NCBI RefSeq assembly: GCF_016924665.1
Contig: NZ_JAFFJT010000027.1
Coordinates: 1-64,000 of the forward strand
DNA length: 64,000 nt
Source: Nocardioides sp. SYSU D00038
GTDB taxonomy: Bacteria; Actinomycetota; Actinomycetes; Propionibacteriales; Nocardioidaceae
Reading direction: 5' to 3'
The first letter of the stretch is position 1, and each line of letters starts with the position of its first letter. The notes beneath the pieces are model-generated. The model was not told the origin of the DNA. It saw only the letters and a program-made list of their open reading frames with translations, and searched no databases. The translations under genes were made by a program, and so were the position numbers. Positions 51,698 through 64,000 of this stretch are shown piece by piece.

Positions 51698-52555
51698 ATG
51701 ACCTACCTCGTCACCGGCGCCAGCGGCCACCTCGGACGCCTCACCGTCCGCGCCCTCCTCGACCGGGGCACCCCCGCGGAGCGCGTCGTCGCCACCGCCC
51801 GCGACACCACCGCGATCGCCGACCTCGCCGACCTCGGCGTCACCACCCGGCGGGCCGACTACGACGACCCCGCGTCGCTGGCCGCGGCTGTCGACGGGGT
51901 CGACCGCCTGCTCCTGGTCTCGGGCAACGCCTTCGGCGAGCGGGTCCGCCAGCACCGCGCCGTGATCGACGCCGCCGTCGCCGGCGGCGTGGGCCACCTC
52001 GTCTACACCAGCGCGCCGCACGCCGACACCGCGTCGTACCTCATCGCGGTCGAGCACCGCGGCACCGAGGAGGCCCTGGCCGCCAGCGGCCTCTCCCACA
52101 CGGTGCTGCGCAACAACTGGTACCTCGAGAACTACACCGACAACGCCGCGACCGCCCTCCAGGTCGGCGCGGTGCACGGAGCGGCCGGCACCGGCCTGGT
52201 CAACGGCGCCACCCGCGCCGAGCTCGCCGAGGGCGCCGCCGCCGCGCTGCTCGACGACGCCCACGACGGCCAGGTGCTCGAGCTCGGCGGCGACGAGGCG
52301 TTCTCGATGGGCGACTTCGCCGCCGTGCTCAGCGAGGTCTCCGGTCGCGAGATCCCCTACGTCGACCTGCCGGCCGACGACTACGCCGAGGTGCTCGTCG
52401 GGGCCGGCGTGCCCGGGGACATGGCCCGGGCGCTCGCCGACTCCGACGCCGCGATCGCCCGCGGCGAGCTGCACGACGACTCCCGGGCGCTGAGCCGGCT
52501 GCTGGGCCGCCCGACCACCTCGCTGGCCGAGGCCGTGCGCGCCGCGCTCGCCTGA
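51698..52555 (+). CDS. NmrA/QorB-like NAD(P)-binding oxidoreductase
   Basis: 285 residues of the atypical short-chain dehydrogenase type. The nucleotide fold VTGASGHLGRLTVRALL (residues 5-21) and the RNNWYLENY segment are shared with quinone oxidoreductase 2 (QorB) and NmrA-like proteins. It lacks the full Tyr-x3-Lys pair. It is probably a quinone or aldehyde reductase induced through the divergent HxlR regulator. Confidence 0.88.
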   Translation: MTYLVTGASGHLGRLTVRALLDRGTPAERVVATARDTTAIADLADLGVTTRRADYDDPASLAAAVDGVDRLLLVSGNAFGERVRQHRAVIDAAVAGGVGHLVYTSAPHADTASYLIAVEHRGTEEALAASGLSHTVLRNNWYLENYTDNAATALQVGAVHGAAGTGLVNGATRAELAEGAAAALLDDAHDGQVLELGGDEAFSMGDFAAVLSEVSGREIPYVDLPADDYAEVLVGAGVPGDMARALADSDAAIARGELHDDSRALSRLLGRPTTSLAEAVRAALA

Positions 52556-52595
52556 GCCACGCCCGCCGGCGGCGGGAGGGGTCTACGGTGACGTC

Positions 52596-53633
52596 GTGCG
52601 CCGACTCGCGACCTCCCTCCCCCTGGGCCTCCTCGGGGTCCTGGCCCCCCTCGCCGCCGTCCTCACGCCCGTGCCCGCCGCGGCCGCGCCGGCCGCGCCG
52701 GCCGAGCCGTCCGCGACCGCGGCGCGGCTGAGCGGCAAGGTCGTCGTCGCCATCTCCGTCGACGGCCTCAACCCGCGCGCGATCACCCGCCTCGGCCCCT
52801 CGGGCGCCCCCCACTTCCACCGGCTGCTGGGCGAGGGCATCGGCACCCTCAACGCCCGCACCGCCTACGAGCAGACCGTCACCCTGCCCAACCACGCCAG
52901 CATGATGACCGGCCGCCGGATCAACCCCCGCAAGGGCGGTCACGGCGTCACCTGGGACGACGAGCGCCCGGGCATGACGGTCCGCAAGGCGGCCGGCCAC
53001 TACGTCGCCTCGGTGTTCAGCAAGGTGACCGGCTCCGGCGGGCGCACCGCGCTGTTCTCCACGAAGCCCCGCTTCGGCCTCTACCAGCGCTCCTGGCCCA
53101 AGGGGATCGGCCGGTTCGTGGTGCAGGAGAACCAGTCCAAGCTGGTCTCGGTGGCCCGCAACGACCTGGTCTCGCACAAGCGCGAGCTGACGTTCCTGCA
53201 CTTCTCGCTGCCCGACAAGGCCGGTCACGACCACGGCTTCATGTCGCCGGCCTACGTCGCCGCGGTGGCGCGCACCGACCAGCTGCTCGGCGTCGTCCTC
53301 GACGCGATCACGGCCCGGCCCCGACTGCGGTCGCGCGCCGTCGTCGTGCTCACCTCCGACCACGGCGGCCAGGGGCGGCGCCACCGGGACATGACCCGGT
53401 TGGCCAACTACCGGGTGCCGTTCGTGGTCTGGGGCGCCGGCGTCGGGTCCGGCGACCTCTACGCCGCGAACCCCCAGCTGCGCGACCCGGGCACCCGGCG
53501 TCCGTCGTACGCCGGGCGGCAGCCGGTGCGCAACGGCCTGGTCGCCAACCTCGTCACCCAGCTGCTCGGCATCGGCCGGGTGCCGGGCAGCGAGGTGGGA
53601 GCCGACGCCCCGCTCGTGCTCACGGCCCCCTGA
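52596..53633 (+). CDS. Secreted alkaline-phosphatase-superfamily phosphodiesterase
   Basis: 345 residues. Signal peptide 1-31 (AAAA-P). The metallo-phosphoesterase core shows Asp in ISVDGLNPRAI, the nucleophile Thr in TVTLPNHASMMTGRR, DKAGHDHGF and TSDHGGQG metal ligands. This matches nucleotide pyrophosphatase/phosphodiesterase and related type-I phosphodiesterases. It works outside the cell; substrate unknown. GTG start, probably nearly leaderless (tacggt 16 bases ahead). Confidence 0.9.
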   Translation: MRRLATSLPLGLLGVLAPLAAVLTPVPAAAAPAAPAEPSATAARLSGKVVVAISVDGLNPRAITRLGPSGAPHFHRLLGEGIGTLNARTAYEQTVTLPNHASMMTGRRINPRKGGHGVTWDDERPGMTVRKAAGHYVASVFSKVTGSGGRTALFSTKPRFGLYQRSWPKGIGRFVVQENQSKLVSVARNDLVSHKRELTFLHFSLPDKAGHDHGFMSPAYVAAVARTDQLLGVVLDAITARPRLRSRAVVVLTSDHGGQGRRHRDMTRLANYRVPFVVWGAGVGSGDLYAANPQLRDPGTRRPSYAGRQPVRNGLVANLVTQLLGIGRVPGSEVGADAPLVLTAP

Positions 53634-53642
53634 CCGCCGGGG

Positions 53643-56132
<2,490 letters not shown>

Positions 56133-56146
56133 GGTTGCGGTGCTCC

Positions 56147-56590
56147 TCAGCTGCTCTCGACGGGGGCGAGCTCGGGGACGACCGTGACCTCTTCCTCGGT
56201 CACCTCGCCGTCCACGATCCTGTACGACCTGAACTCCACCGGGCCCTCGTTATTCCCGTGCTCACGTGTGCTGACCAGCACGTAGTGGGCGCCCGGCTCG
56301 CTGGCGAGGCCGATGTCGGTGCGGCTCGGGTAGGCCTCGGTGGCGGTGTGGGAGTGGTAGACGACCACCGGCTCCTCGTCGTTCGCCCACATCTGCTTGT
56401 AGAGCGCGAGCAGCTCGGTGGAGTCGAACTCGTAGAACGTCGGGCTCCCGGCGGCGTTGACCATCTCGACCAGCCGCTCGGGCCGGTCGCTGCCCTCGGG
56501 GCCCGCGACGATGCCGCACGCCTCGTCGGGATGGTCCCGCTTGGCGTGCGCGATGATCGCGTCGTAGGTCGCCTGGTCGATCGTCAGCAC
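56147..56590 (-). CDS. mec: JAMM/MPN+ metalloprotease Mec
   Basis: 147 residues. JAMM motif: His79-Ser-His81...Ser89...Asp92 in YHSHTATEAYPSRTD, and the upstream Glu23 in DEACG. It releases cysteine from CysO-Cys and can regenerate the Gly-Gly end. The GTG at 56590 directly follows ggaggg; TACGCT about 10 bases ahead suggests a nearly leaderless mRNA. First gene of the cysteine operon. Confidence 0.94.
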   Translation of the reverse strand: MLTIDQATYDAIIAHAKRDHPDEACGIVAGPEGSDRPERLVEMVNAAGSPTFYEFDSTELLALYKQMWANDEEPVVVYHSHTATEAYPSRTDIGLASEPGAHYVLVSTREHGNNEGPVEFRSYRIVDGEVTEEEVTVVPELAPVESS

Positions 56591-56689
56591 CCCTCCAGCG
56601 TAGGCGGGTCGCGACCCGCCATCCGCGGCGGTCCGGACCGCGGGAGCCGATCGGCTCCCACGGGCCTCGCGGTGCCCTACTGTCCGATC

Positions 56690-57721
56690 ATGACGACCCT
56701 CGACGGCGCCGGGGCCGCGGCGTGCGCCCGGACCGCGCTGCCCCACCTGCTCGTCGCGCTGGGCAGCGGCCTGCTCGCGGGCGGCGCCGTGCTGACCATC
56801 GCCTACTCCCGCGCTCGCCCCGATCTCGACACCTCCAACGTGGTGGTCGCCGTCGCCGCGACCCTCGTCCTGCTCGGGACCGCGCTGCTCGCGCCGGTCG
56901 TGGCGCCCGGAGCCGAGCAGCGCGCGTCACTGCGCAGCTGGCCCGGCGCGACGGGTGCGTTGAGTGCCGGGTTCGTGATCATGCAGCTCGTCGACAGCGA
57001 TCCCGAGGGGACCTACGCAGGCGCCGCCGCCGTGGTGCTGCTCTCGGTGGCGGGCCACCGTCTCGTCGAGGGCCCGGCGTTCGTGCTGACCGGCCTGGCC
57101 GGCTCGGCCGCCGCCTTCGCCCAGGGCGTCGGCGACGCGATCGGCACCGGCGACGGCGGCGACACGTTCCTGGCCGCCGGGCTCGCGGTGGCGTGCTTCG
57201 TGACGCTCGCCACCGCGATCGGGTGGGCCTTGCCGGCCACCCGCGTGGTGTCCGGCGTGGCCGTCGGGACGGCGGGTCTGGTCGTCATGACCGGGCTGCT
57301 CTACGCCGTCCTCTACGCCGGCGCCTTCTACGGAGCTTCCGTCGAGGGCGACTACGACGGGACGGGTGACGATCCCTACGACAGCAGCCTCGAGCTGACC
57401 TACGACAACCCCTTCGTCGACGACACCTACGTCCTGCTCGGCTGCTGCGCCGCCCTCGTCGTCGTCTGGTCCGTGGCTGCCCTGGTGAGCGGCCACGTCG
57501 GCTTCCGGCTGCTGGTGCTCGCGCAGTGCGTGCTGGCCGTGCCGCTCGGTGCGTACGCGGTGCGCGCCGACCACCCGACCTGGTGGGGTGTCGTGGTGGG
57601 CACCGTCGGCGCGATCGCCCTGGGCGCGGTCGTGCTGTGGTTGCGGCGCCCGCGGCCCGAGCGGCCCGTGCCGTACGGTCCCCCGGACCCGGCCGACCCG
57701 CCGGTGACGACCGTCACCTAA
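56690..57721 (+). CDS. Multi-pass membrane protein, unknown
   Basis: 343 residues with eight to nine hydrophobic segments and an acidic outside loop (ASVEGDYDGTGDDPYDSSLE). The tail is Pro-rich (PDPADPPVT). Leaderless-type promoter (TACTGT at 56679, ATG at 56690). It is inserted between mec and gdhA relative to the mycobacterial gene order. Not recognised. Confidence 0.75.
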   Translation: MTTLDGAGAAACARTALPHLLVALGSGLLAGGAVLTIAYSRARPDLDTSNVVVAVAATLVLLGTALLAPVVAPGAEQRASLRSWPGATGALSAGFVIMQLVDSDPEGTYAGAAAVVLLSVAGHRLVEGPAFVLTGLAGSAAAFAQGVGDAIGTGDGGDTFLAAGLAVACFVTLATAIGWALPATRVVSGVAVGTAGLVVMTGLLYAVLYAGAFYGASVEGDYDGTGDDPYDSSLELTYDNPFVDDTYVLLGCCAALVVVWSVAALVSGHVGFRLLVLAQCVLAVPLGAYAVRADHPTWWGVVVGTVGAIALGAVVLWLRRPRPERPVPYGPPDPADPPVTTVT

Positions 57722-59077
<1,356 letters not shown>

Positions 59078-59208
59078 GCCGACGCCGGCACCGGCATCGC
59101 CGGGAGCGGCGGGAGATGGGTCGGTCCCGGGCGCACGAACGGCGCAGAGGCGCGGTTGGTGCACCCCGTCCACCTGCCGGTGCGCAGGCGAGCAGGGCGC
59201 CGCCCGGG

Positions 59209-59793
59209 CTACGACGTCAGCGCGTCGACGAGCGTCTCCTGCAGCCAGCCCACCCACTCGTAGATGTCGTGGGCCTGGCCCCGCGGGTCGTCGTCGGGCA
59301 GCGTGTGCCAGTAGGCCTCGTCGCCCTCCTCCACGCCGAGCCGGGTGGCGAGGGCCAGCCGCAGGTCGGTGAACGAGCGCAGCCAGGTCTCGGCCGTGGG
59401 CTCGTCGAGCTCGACGTCGATCACCAACCCGTCCTCGGTGAGCTCGGGGGGCAGCCCGGCCTCCTCGAGTCCGTCGATGATCGCGACGGCCGCGGCGGCC
59501 TTGCCGTCGCGCAGCGCCCCCTCGGTGAACCGGCGGAACTCCGAGGCCGCCTCCTCGTCCTGCAGGTACGCCGTGGGGAACAGCCGGGCGAGCACGGGGT
59601 CGTCGGGCTCGGTGGTGGGACCCGAGAAGTCCATCAGCGCCTCGAACGGGTCGACGTCGTCGCGCGGCACCGCCGCCTCGTTGCGCAGCAGCTCGACCAG
59701 CTGGGCGGCCAGCGACCGCAGCAGGTCGGCCTCGAAGCCGGCGAAGTTCGCGATCACCAGGCGGCTGCGGCGGTGGCGGGTGAACCCGCTCAT
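59209..59793 (-). CDS. DUF2017 family protein
   Basis: 194 residues with the DUF2017 pattern (DPVLARLFPTAYLQDEEAASEF; WLRSFTDLRLALATRLGV; YEWVGWLQETLVDAL). Function unknown, but it is nearly always linked to clpS in actinobacteria, as here (4 bases apart), suggesting a role in Clp proteolysis. Confidence 0.93.
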   Translation of the reverse strand: MSGFTRHRRSRLVIANFAGFEADLLRSLAAQLVELLRNEAAVPRDDVDPFEALMDFSGPTTEPDDPVLARLFPTAYLQDEEAASEFRRFTEGALRDGKAAAAVAIIDGLEEAGLPPELTEDGLVIDVELDEPTAETWLRSFTDLRLALATRLGVEEGDEAYWHTLPDDDPRGQAHDIYEWVGWLQETLVDALTS

Positions 59794-59797
59794 CGGC

Positions 59798-60094
59798 TCA
59801 CTCCTGCTTGTCCATGGTCGCCCAGAGGCCGTACTCGTGCATGGCCTGCACGTCGCGCTCCATCTCCTCGCGGGTGCCGGAGCTGACCACGGACTTGCCG
59901 TCCTCGTGGACCTCCATCATCAGCTTCTCGGCCTTGGCCTTGTCGTAGCCGAAGTACTTCTGGAAGACGTAGGTGACGTAGGACATCAGGTTCACCGGGT
60001 CGTTCCACACGATCGTCACCCACGGCTTGGCCGTGAGGGTGATCTCGTCGGGTGTGGTCGTCGGCTCGACCTCGACCGGGCTGGCGGCGGACAC
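59798..60094 (-). CDS. clpS: Clp protease adaptor
   Basis: 98 residues. [20 protein letters not shown] and the metabolite-side helix [17 protein letters not shown] are the N-degron-binding region of ClpS; it delivers N-end-rule substrates to ClpC/ClpA. The GTG at 60094 gives the normal disordered N-terminal extension. It is divergent from pncB with 43 bases between. Confidence 0.95.
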   Translation of the reverse strand: MSAASPVEVEPTTTPDEITLTAKPWVTIVWNDPVNLMSYVTYVFQKYFGYDKAKAEKLMMEVHEDGKSVVSSGTREEMERDVQAMHEYGLWATMDKQE

Positions 60095-60137
60095 GCGTCC
60101 ATGGTGGCACACCGGTGGGGTTGGCAGACTGGGGCGG

Positions 60138-61421
60138 GTGACGCCCTCCACGGCCCTGCTCACCGACCACTACGAGCTCACGATGGTGCAGGCCGCGCTG
60201 TCCGGCGGCACCGCCCACCGACGGTCGGTCTTCGAGCTGTTCCCGCGGCGGCTGCCCGAGGGCCGGCGCTACGGCGTGGTCGCCGGGGTGGGCCGCGCGC
60301 TCGACGCGATCGAGGCGTTCAGCTTCGGGGACGCCGAGCTCGAGCTGCTCCGCGACGTGGTCGACGCACCCACCCTGGAGTGGCTGTCGGCATACCGCTT
60401 CACCGGCGACGTCTGGGGCTACCCCGAGGGCGAGGTCTACCTCCCCCACTCCCCGCTGCTGGTCGTCGAGGCGAGCTTCGCCGAGGCCGTGCTGCTGGAG
60501 ACCGTGCTGCTCTCGATCTACAACCACGACTCGGCGATCGCCTCGGCGGCGTCGCGGATGACCGCCGCGGCCGGTGACCGGCCGTGCATCGAGATGGGCT
60601 CGCGGCGCACCCACGAGGAGGCGGCCGTGGCGTGTGCGCGCGCGGCGTACGTCGCGGGGTTCACGACGTCGTCGAACCTGATGGCCCGCGCCCGGTACGG
60701 CGTGCCGACCACCGGCACCAGCGCCCACAGCTTCACGCTGCTCCACGACTCCGAGCGCGACGCGTTCCGCGCCCAGGTCGACTCGCTCGGCGTCGGCACC
60801 ACGCTGCTGGTCGACACCTACGACGTGGCCGAGGCGGTGCGCACCGGCGTCGAGGTGGCCGGCCCCGGCCTCGGCGCGGTGCGCCTCGACTCCGGCGACC
60901 TCGGCGACCTCGCCCACGAGGTGCGCGCGCAGCTCGACTCGCTCGGGGCCACCAGCACCCGGATCGTGGTCACCAGCGACCTGGACGAGCACGCCATCGC
61001 CGCGCTCGCGGCCGCGCCGGTCGACGGCTACGGCGTCGGCACCCAGCTGGTGACCGGCAGCGGCCACCCGACGTGCGGGTTCGTCTACAAGCTGGTCGCC
61101 CGCGAGGGTGCGTCCGGTGAGCTCGAGGCCGTCGCGAAGAAGAGCATCGACAAGGTGTCCGTGGGCGGGCGCAAGTGGGCGCTGCGGCGGCGCAGCGCCG
61201 CCGGTGTCGCCGAGGCCGAGGTGGTCGGCATCGGGGCGCCGCCGCAGGACGACGGCGACGACCGGGCGCTGCTCGTGCCGCTCGTGCGCGACGGCGAGGT
61301 GGTGGGTCGCGAGCCGCTCGAGCAGTCGCGGACCCGCCACCTGGCCGCGCGCGCCGAGCTGCCCCCCGAGGCCCGGCAGCTGTCGAAGGGCGAGCCGGTC
61401 ATCCCCACGCTGCTTGGCTAG
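60138..61421 (+). CDS. pncB: Nicotinate phosphoribosyltransferase
   Basis: 427 residues. [13 protein letters not shown] at the start, the active-site [21 protein letters not shown] and the phosphate-binding [12 protein letters not shown] all fit. It makes nicotinate mononucleotide for NAD salvage. It is followed 9 bases later by the nicotinamidase gene, so the two consecutive salvage steps are co-transcribed. Confidence 0.96.
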   Translation: MTPSTALLTDHYELTMVQAALSGGTAHRRSVFELFPRRLPEGRRYGVVAGVGRALDAIEAFSFGDAELELLRDVVDAPTLEWLSAYRFTGDVWGYPEGEVYLPHSPLLVVEASFAEAVLLETVLLSIYNHDSAIASAASRMTAAAGDRPCIEMGSRRTHEEAAVACARAAYVAGFTTSSNLMARARYGVPTTGTSAHSFTLLHDSERDAFRAQVDSLGVGTTLLVDTYDVAEAVRTGVEVAGPGLGAVRLDSGDLGDLAHEVRAQLDSLGATSTRIVVTSDLDEHAIAALAAAPVDGYGVGTQLVTGSGHPTCGFVYKLVAREGASGELEAVAKKSIDKVSVGGRKWALRRRSAAGVAEAEVVGIGAPPQDDGDDRALLVPLVRDGEVVGREPLEQSRTRHLAARAELPPEARQLSKGEPVIPTLLG

Positions 61422-61430
61422 GTTGGGGCC

Positions 61431-61985
61431 ATGAGCACCGCGCTGATCGTCGTCGACGTCCAGAACGACTTCTGCGAGGGCGGTTCGCTGCCGGTCACCG
61501 GCGGGATCGCGGTCGCCGAGAAGGTGGCGGCCCTGCTCGCCGGCGACCCGTCGTACGACCACGTGGTGGCGACGCGCGACCACCACGTCGACCCCGGCAG
61601 CCACTGGTCCGAGACGCCCGACTACGTCGACTCGTGGCCGGTGCACTGCGAGGTCGGCACCGAGGGCGAGCAGTTCCGCCCGGAGCTCGACCCGGCGCGG
61701 TTCGACGAGGTCTTCCTCAAGGGCGAGCACCAGGCGGCGTACTCCGGGTTCGAGGGCAGCTCCCCCGCCGGCGCCGGGCTCGCCGACTGGCTGCGCGAGC
61801 GCGGCGTCGACCGGGTCGAGGTGTGCGGGATCGCCACCGACCACTGCGTGCGGGCCACAGCGCTCGACGCGGTCGCGGCCGGCTTCGCGACGACGGTGCT
61901 GCTCGACCTGTGCGCCGGGGTGGCGCCGGAGACCACCGCGGCCGCCCTCGACCAGCTCCGTTCGGCCGGCGTGGCGCTGGGGTGA
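61431..61985 (+). CDS. pncA: Nicotinamidase (isochorismatase fold)
   Basis: 184 residues. Catalytic triad Asp9 (VVDVQNDF), Lys97 and Cys139 (GIATDHCV); metal ligands Asp50, His52 and His58 (TRDHHVDPGSHW). Converts nicotinamide to nicotinate, feeding pncB. Stop overlaps the next start (GTGA). Confidence 0.95.
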   Translation: MSTALIVVDVQNDFCEGGSLPVTGGIAVAEKVAALLAGDPSYDHVVATRDHHVDPGSHWSETPDYVDSWPVHCEVGTEGEQFRPELDPARFDEVFLKGEHQAAYSGFEGSSPAGAGLADWLRERGVDRVEVCGIATDHCVRATALDAVAAGFATTVLLDLCAGVAPETTAAALDQLRSAGVALG

Positions 61986-62755
61986 GCGAGCACGTCGACG
62001 TCGAGACCCGCGGCCCGGCGCTGTGGATCACGCTGCGTCGCCCGGAGGTGCTCAACGCCCTGGACGAGCGGATGGTGCAGGCGGTCGCCGAGGCGCTGGA
62101 GTCGGCGCGCGGTGACGCGGAGGTGCGGGTCGTCGTGCTGACCGGCACCGGCGCGGCGTTCTCGGCGGGTGCCGACCTGACGACGCTGCGGCTGGCCCAG
62201 CAGCACCCGGTCGAGACGATGGACGCCGCCAACCGGGTGGTGCGCACCGTCGTCGGCCTCGACAAGCCGGTGCTGGCCGCGGTCAACGGCGTCGCGGCCG
62301 GCGTGGCCTGCTCGGCCGCCCTCGCCGCCGACCTGGTGGTGGCGGCGGAGTCGGCGTCGTTCCTGCTCCCGTTCACCCGGCTGGGCCTGATGACCGACGG
62401 CGGCTCCTCGGCCACGGTCGCCGCCGCGATCGGGCGCCCCCGAGCCATGCGGCTGGCCCTCCTCGGCGAGCCGCTGCCCGCCCCCGAGGCCCTCGCCGCC
62501 GGCCTGATCACCCACGTCGCCCCCGACCCCGACCTCCCCGCCCTCGTCGACCGTCTGGTGACCCGTCTGGCCGCCGGCCCCGCCCTCGCCCAGTCCGCGA
62601 TCAAGAAGGCGATCAACGCCGCCACCCTCCCCCACCTCGAGGACGCCCTCGCCCGCGAGCACTCCGGCCAGCGCGCCCTCTTCACCACCCACGACCACAC
62701 CGAGGGCCTCGACGCCTTCGAGGCCGGCCGGCGGCCGGTCTTCCGGGGCGAGTGA
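61982..62755 (+). CDS. Enoyl-CoA hydratase/isomerase family protein
   Basis: 257 residues of the crotonase fold: oxyanion-hole segments GTGAAFSAGADLTTL and VNGVAAGVACSAALAADL. At the usual catalytic Glu positions the sequence reads TRLGLMTDGGSS, with Asp in place of the second Glu, so it may be an isomerase or hydrolase of another acyl-CoA. Coupled by GTGA overlap to pncA. Confidence 0.88.
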   Translation: MSEHVDVETRGPALWITLRRPEVLNALDERMVQAVAEALESARGDAEVRVVVLTGTGAAFSAGADLTTLRLAQQHPVETMDAANRVVRTVVGLDKPVLAAVNGVAAGVACSAALAADLVVAAESASFLLPFTRLGLMTDGGSSATVAAAIGRPRAMRLALLGEPLPAPEALAAGLITHVAPDPDLPALVDRLVTRLAAGPALAQSAIKKAINAATLPHLEDALAREHSGQRALFTTHDHTEGLDAFEAGRRPVFRGE

Positions 62756-62772
62756 GGGTCGCCGCGGCACGC

Positions 62773-62844
62773 TTGTAACGCTGGTTTATCCGAACTGGCG
62801 CGCCCTTGTAGAGGCGCACCAGTTCGGATAACTGCGCGTTACAA
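62773..62844. repeat. Large inverted-repeat element, copy 1
   Basis: 32-bp arms (62773-62804 and 62813-62844) with a few mismatches and an 8-base loop; each arm begins ttgtaacgc and contains ttatccgaactgg. It can form a long cruciform or RNA hairpin and would terminate both converging genes. A second copy starts at 63956. Confidence 0.85.
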
Positions 62845-62857
62845 CGGCGGGCGTGCC

Positions 62858-63868
62858 TCAGGCGGCCGGCGAACGACTCACCCGGTACGGCGCCAGGTCG
62901 TCGATCGAGTCGCCGTACCGATCCTTCGTCCGGGCGTGGTCGGAACGCAGCCGGGCCTTGGTCGCCTCCCACCGAGACGGCGCCAGGTCTGCCCACACGA
63001 CTCGGGAGATGCCGAGCTCGAAGGAGGCGATGAAGTCCTGCCGCAGCTTCTCCCGCCAGAGCACCTCCCCGGGGTCGAGCCCGGCCACCCCGCCCTCGCT
63101 CTCCGGCTGGTACTTGATCCGGCCGTCGAACTCGACCACGTGCCGGCCGACCCGGAGGTCGCAGAACACCGTGCGACCATCCGCCCGCAGACCGAACTGG
63201 GTCTCGATCGGTCCCAGACCCAGCTCCACGAGGAGCAGTCGGGTCAGGGACTCACCCGCGTTGGCCGCCCCCGGGTCGGCCAACCCGACAGCCGCTCTCG
63301 CTCGGGTGACGTGGGGCCAGTACTCCATCGCCGCCACCGCGGCGGAGAGCTCCAGCACGCTCGTACCGAGGCGGCGTGCCGAGTCGCACGCCGCGAGCCC
63401 GTGCCGGAGTCCGTGCTCTCGGGCGATGTCGACGGCCGTGCGTGCCGGGTCGAGCATCCACTGTCCGTCCAGCTCGACGAGCTGGCGGGGCGTGAACGGC
63501 GCCTTGTGGTGCTTCACCCCGTGCCGGGTACGGCCGCCCAGAACACCAAGGCGGGTGAAGTGCACCAGTCCGCGGGGTTCGGCCAGCAGCGAGAACCCGT
63601 GCGCCAGCCCTGCGCTGTCGTGGCTCCACAGGTGCGGCATGACCGCGCTGAGGCTGGCCGCCCGGGCTCGGGCGATCGGACGGCCGACGTACTCGTCGAG
63701 GGCTGCCCAGTCATCGCCTCGCATGTAGACGCCTCGGCGTAGGGCGACCCACTCTCCACGAGCGAGCAGGGCACCCATGTCCTCGGTCGTCATCCCCCTC
63801 TCGCGCGCCTGCCGCCGCAGGACCAGACCGTGCTGCGCGGCCATGACCTCGACTACCCCGGGTGTCAT
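62858..63868 (-). CDS. AbiEi-like protein with PD-(D/E)xK nuclease-like domain
   Basis: 336 residues. The N-terminal 60 residues are the AbiEi-type winged helix (RRQARERGMTTEDMGALLAR then WVALRRGVYMRG). The C-terminus (from about 240) is similar to DUF559/Vsr-type nucleases: FCDLRVGRHVVEFDGRIKYQ, then EVLWREKLRQDFI, with Asp, Glu and Lys in the expected order. Such proteins are very common in actinobacteria; a toxin-antitoxin or defence role is proposed for relatives but not shown. No partner toxin gene is adjacent. It is flanked on both sides by the same inverted-repeat element. Confidence 0.85.
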   Translation of the reverse strand: MTPGVVEVMAAQHGLVLRRQARERGMTTEDMGALLARGEWVALRRGVYMRGDDWAALDEYVGRPIARARAASLSAVMPHLWSHDSAGLAHGFSLLAEPRGLVHFTRLGVLGGRTRHGVKHHKAPFTPRQLVELDGQWMLDPARTAVDIAREHGLRHGLAACDSARRLGTSVLELSAAVAAMEYWPHVTRARAAVGLADPGAANAGESLTRLLLVELGLGPIETQFGLRADGRTVFCDLRVGRHVVEFDGRIKYQPESEGGVAGLDPGEVLWREKLRQDFIASFELGISRVVWADLAPSRWEATKARLRSDHARTKDRYGDSIDDLAPYRVSRSPAA

Positions 63869-63955
63869 GACGACACCCTGAACCGGGCGCCTCCCCAGCG
63901 CACCCCGCCGGCGCCTCCCCTGTGGACGACCGCGGCGGACCCGCGCCGGCCACGC

Positions 63956-64000
63956 TTGTAACGCTCGTTTATCCGATCTGGTGCGCCGTTGTAAGGGCGC
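63956..64000. repeat. Large inverted-repeat element, copy 2 (cut by window end)
   Basis: Left arm 63956-63987 matches copy 1 at all but three or so positions in the same orientation. The loop follows and the right arm (ggcgc...) begins at 63996 before the window ends. Confidence 0.8.

Noticed and set aside
63711-63953. Small minus-strand protein upstream of the AbiEi-like gene
   Set aside because: Low-complexity Arg/Gly/Ala frame overlapping the start of the AbiEi-like gene; no supporting motif.

Overview
The window is GC-rich throughout, with many GTG starts, several likely leaderless starts, M. tuberculosis-like synteny and no rRNA. It reads as an actinobacterial chromosome, most likely Nocardioidaceae (Nocardioides-like); the genus is inferred from gene content and style, not proven. 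I support about 75 protein genes, three tRNAs (His, Lys and an unusual class-I tRNA with a UAG anticodon), two broken genes, several terminators and at least three families of palindromic repeats.

Layout. 1-2.1 kb: a DUF222/HNH endonuclease gene bracketed by copies of a short hairpin repeat. 2.1-8.4 kb: hydrolase, YnfA-type membrane protein, secreted Ig-like protein, orphan LuxR response regulator, adenosine/aminofutalosine deaminase family, a DsbA/MauE thiol-redox pair, oligoribonuclease and tRNA-His. 8.4-14.9 kb: an Na+-type ABC exporter and a two-gene ABC exporter whose two ATPase domains have complementary defects, followed by a MarR-GNAT fusion. 14.9-26 kb: penicillin-acylase family protein, FAD oxidoreductase, tRNA-Lys, a decayed lipoprotein gene, methyltransferase, two tandem secreted paralogues, fasciclin protein, and a MerR-DICT regulator divergent from a tiny sigma-region-2 protein. 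27-32.7 kb: PIG-L deacetylase, VOC and DinB proteins, MFS exporter, and a secreted protein translationally coupled to a sortase. 32.7-33.7 kb: the main cluster of the hairpin repeat. 33.7-39.4 kb: a second penicillin/AHL-acylase family protein, GroES-like protein, DUF3618 protein and a cbiMNQO-type nickel/cobalt uptake operon with a Nur-like box. 39.4-49.3 kb: Bcp peroxiredoxin, BASS transporter, rdgB-rph, a frameshifted ECF sigma gene with its membrane partner, an ABC-2 exporter and a two-component system. 49.3-62.8 kb: a block that parallels the M. tuberculosis Rv1330-Rv1341 neighbourhood (MBL phosphodiesterase family, murI, cysM-cysO-mec, DUF2017, clpS, pncB), interleaved with gdhA, an HxlR/NmrA pair, pncA and an enoyl-CoA hydratase. 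62.8-64 kb: an AbiEi-like protein with a nuclease-like domain, bracketed by two copies of another inverted-repeat element.

The most unusual signal is the hairpin repeat family at 71-490, 2003-2100 and 32681-33679. Its flanks are constant and its central stem varies with compensatory base changes, so the fold rather than the sequence appears to be kept. Several genes take their stop codon from a repeat copy. Other candidates are the split-competence ABC exporter, a sigma factor frameshifted at what looks like a collapsed 8-bp tandem repeat, the CysO encoded with a terminal Gly-Gly-Cys, and the class-I UAG tRNA.
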